Made by a program: the position numbers and the translations under genes
Origin: Bacillota bacterium
Lineage (GTDB): Bacteria; Bacillota; UBA4882; UBA8346
Length of the DNA: 5,947 bases
Direction of reading: 5' to 3'
Assembly: GCA_003501335.1 (NCBI GenBank)
Contig: DNPQ01000301.1
Coordinates: 1 to 5,947 of the forward strand
Shown: positions 5,027-5,947 of the stretch, in pieces
Numbering within the stretch: position 1 is the stretch's first letter
Layout: each line of letters opens with the position of its first letter
The notes under the pieces: model-generated
What the model was told of the DNA's origin: nothing
The model's database searches: none
Seen by the model: the letters and a program-made list of their open reading frames with translations, nothing else

Positions 5027-5947
5027 TCAATATAGGGATTGCATTGTCTTAATCATCCGCAAGATCATGGTATTGTAAGGCACATCCACATGATATTCCT
5101 CTCCAAGGTCTACAATAACACCATTTAAACTGTCTATCTCGGTTTTAATCCGGCGTTCCATGTCCTGAAGGGTGGAAGAACGGTGCTCATAGGTAGGAGG
5201 CAAGATTTTTTCATAAAATTGTTTTTTATAGGCAGCCGCATCATTCCATAAGGTACTAAATCCGGCGGCCTTCATCACCCTAAAGATTTCTTCAATTAAG
5301 TGATTCATGATGAAAACAGCGTCCGGGCTTTTCCCAAGTCCGCCGTAGTTGACTTTCAGGAGGGCGCTTAACGGATTTAAGGCACAATTATAAAGCATTT
5401 TAGCCCACAATATTTTTTCGATTGTCTGAGAAACCCTCGCCGGTAAATCGCCATTTTCCAAGGCTTTCACCAGAGGATTCAAATGTTGTAAATCCCCGTC
5501 GAACAGACTTCCTATGGTTATCGGTGATGAAAAAACGGTAACTTGACTGATATAGGGTTCGGGCCTTTGAAAACCAATGGCAAAACTGGCTGTATAGATT
5601 TGCCGTTTATCTAAAACTTTAAAGTAATATTGTTCATTGCGAAACCCATTTTGACATAAAACCAGGCCTCCGGAAGCATTGACCAGTCCCTGGCCGCACT
5701 TACCCAACTGTTCCGCTATCTCTGCATTACCCGTGGTTTTCGCAGAAATAAGGACATAATCATACCCACGAACGCCTGTTTCGCCCGGATGTTCGAAAAC
5801 CCTGACCTTTTGGGCCGGTATACTTATATCTTTAAAAATACCTTTTCGAATAATCCCGTTTTTAACAATGCTCTCTCGGGTAGCGCCCCGGGCGATCAGA
5901 TCAACCTCCACATCCCCATCATAAAGGGCGGCAGCCATGGCCAAGCC
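5027..5947 (-). CDS. Ketopantoate reductase (PanE/ApbA) family protein, 5' end missing
   Basis: The family reduces 2-dehydropantoate to pantoate with NADPH, a step in pantothenate and coenzyme A synthesis, though many paralogues act on other 2-oxoacids. The reading frame continues past the window edge: the last visible codons are GLAMAAALY, where the G (5947-5945) should be the final glycine of the Rossmann GxGxxG motif. The TTG at 5944 is therefore an internal leucine, not a start, and about ten residues are missing. Counting that leucine as 1, LVLCQNGFRNE (95-104) carries the conserved asparagine N99. WAKMLYNCALNPLSAL (180-195) has the catalytic lysine K182 and N190, and RSSTLQDMERRIKTEIDSLNG (255-275) has the substrate-binding glutamate E269. 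The C-terminal domain is complete and ends at TGA 5029-5027. No pantothenate genes are adjacent, so the true substrate is open. Confidence 0.9.
   Translation of the reverse strand, partial: GLAMAAALYDGDVEVDLIARGATRESIVKNGIIRKGIFKDISIPAQKVRVFEHPGETGVRGYDYVLISAKTTGNAEIAEQLGKCGQGLVNASGGLVLCQNGFRNEQYYFKVLDKRQIYTASFAIGFQRPEPYISQVTVFSSPITIGSLFDGDLQHLNPLVKALENGDLPARVSQTIEKILWAKMLYNCALNPLSALLKVNYGGLGKSPDAVFIMNHLIEEIFRVMKAAGFSTLWNDAAAYKKQFYEKILPPTYEHRSSTLQDMERRIKTEIDSLNGVIVDLGEEYHVDVPYNTMILRMIKTMQSLY

Larger units (their letters stand above)
4770..5031 (-). pseudogene. Decayed or frameshifted coding stretch after the reductase gene
   Basis: Two minus-strand frames read as consecutive protein pieces. 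The first overlaps the end of the reductase gene: it reads IEKESVFYVFPDFQLDYHLA from 5031, continues briefly and stops at 4929-4927. The second is open for 67 codons from 4973 to a TGA at 4772-4770. It reads EYWIAKPQPLTDFFKN, PGVPDFPKDPNRESLELG, LVPYKLWYSNVKLCSKFF and SLDGTVIIFDADLR. Dropping one base near 4974 would join YHL to LEYWIAKP. There is no ATG or GTG start with a ribosome binding site at either segment, and TAG lies just before the second. I therefore read this as a broken gene remnant. The composition is convincingly protein-like, but I cannot name the family. Confidence 0.45.

Overview
The window looks like chromosomal DNA of a spore-forming Bacillota (Firmicutes), more Clostridia-like than Bacillus-like. 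Three things point there: a Spo0E-type phosphatase, a YteA-type DksA/TraR zinc-finger protein, and the neighbourhood lspA next to a YlyB/RluD-type pseudouridine synthase. That assignment is inference from gene content; no rRNA or other taxonomic marker is present. Genes start at ATG and TTG with AGGAGG-like ribosome binding sites.

Layout. The left 430 bases hold no intact gene; the minus strand carries what looks like a decayed coding stretch (147-364) and perhaps the first codons of a gene running off the left edge (1-49). Two short plus-strand genes follow: a Spo0E-family aspartyl-phosphate phosphatase (432-626) and a 54-residue predicted membrane protein with a TTG start (761-925). A structured convergent gap (926-1060) separates them from a long minus-strand block. 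Read in its own direction, from right to left, the block is: a ketopantoate reductase family gene cut by the window edge (5027-5947), a decayed stretch (4770-5031), a DUF5665-like small membrane protein (4428-4751), yteA (3683-4342), another decayed stretch (3410-3644), then lspA (2786-3289), lgt (2016-2789) and an rluD/ylyB-type gene (1061-1984).

How the genes relate. lspA, lgt and rluD form a tight operon: lgt overlaps lspA by four bases (ATGA) and rluD follows after 31 bases. Lgt attaches diacylglycerol to the lipobox cysteine of prolipoproteins and LspA then cleaves the signal peptide, so two consecutive steps of lipoprotein maturation are co-transcribed. The pseudouridine synthase acts on 23S rRNA and is a conserved neighbour rather than a pathway partner. 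In B. subtilis lspA-ylyB continues into the pyr operon; here it ends at convergent small genes.

No new defence, mobile or biosynthetic system is visible. The least expected content lies in the gaps: three minus-strand intervals read like protein in short segments interrupted by stops and frame changes, and several perfect inverted repeats sit beside the small genes and upstream of lspA. No tRNA, rRNA, CRISPR array, insertion sequence or convincing intrinsic terminator was seen.
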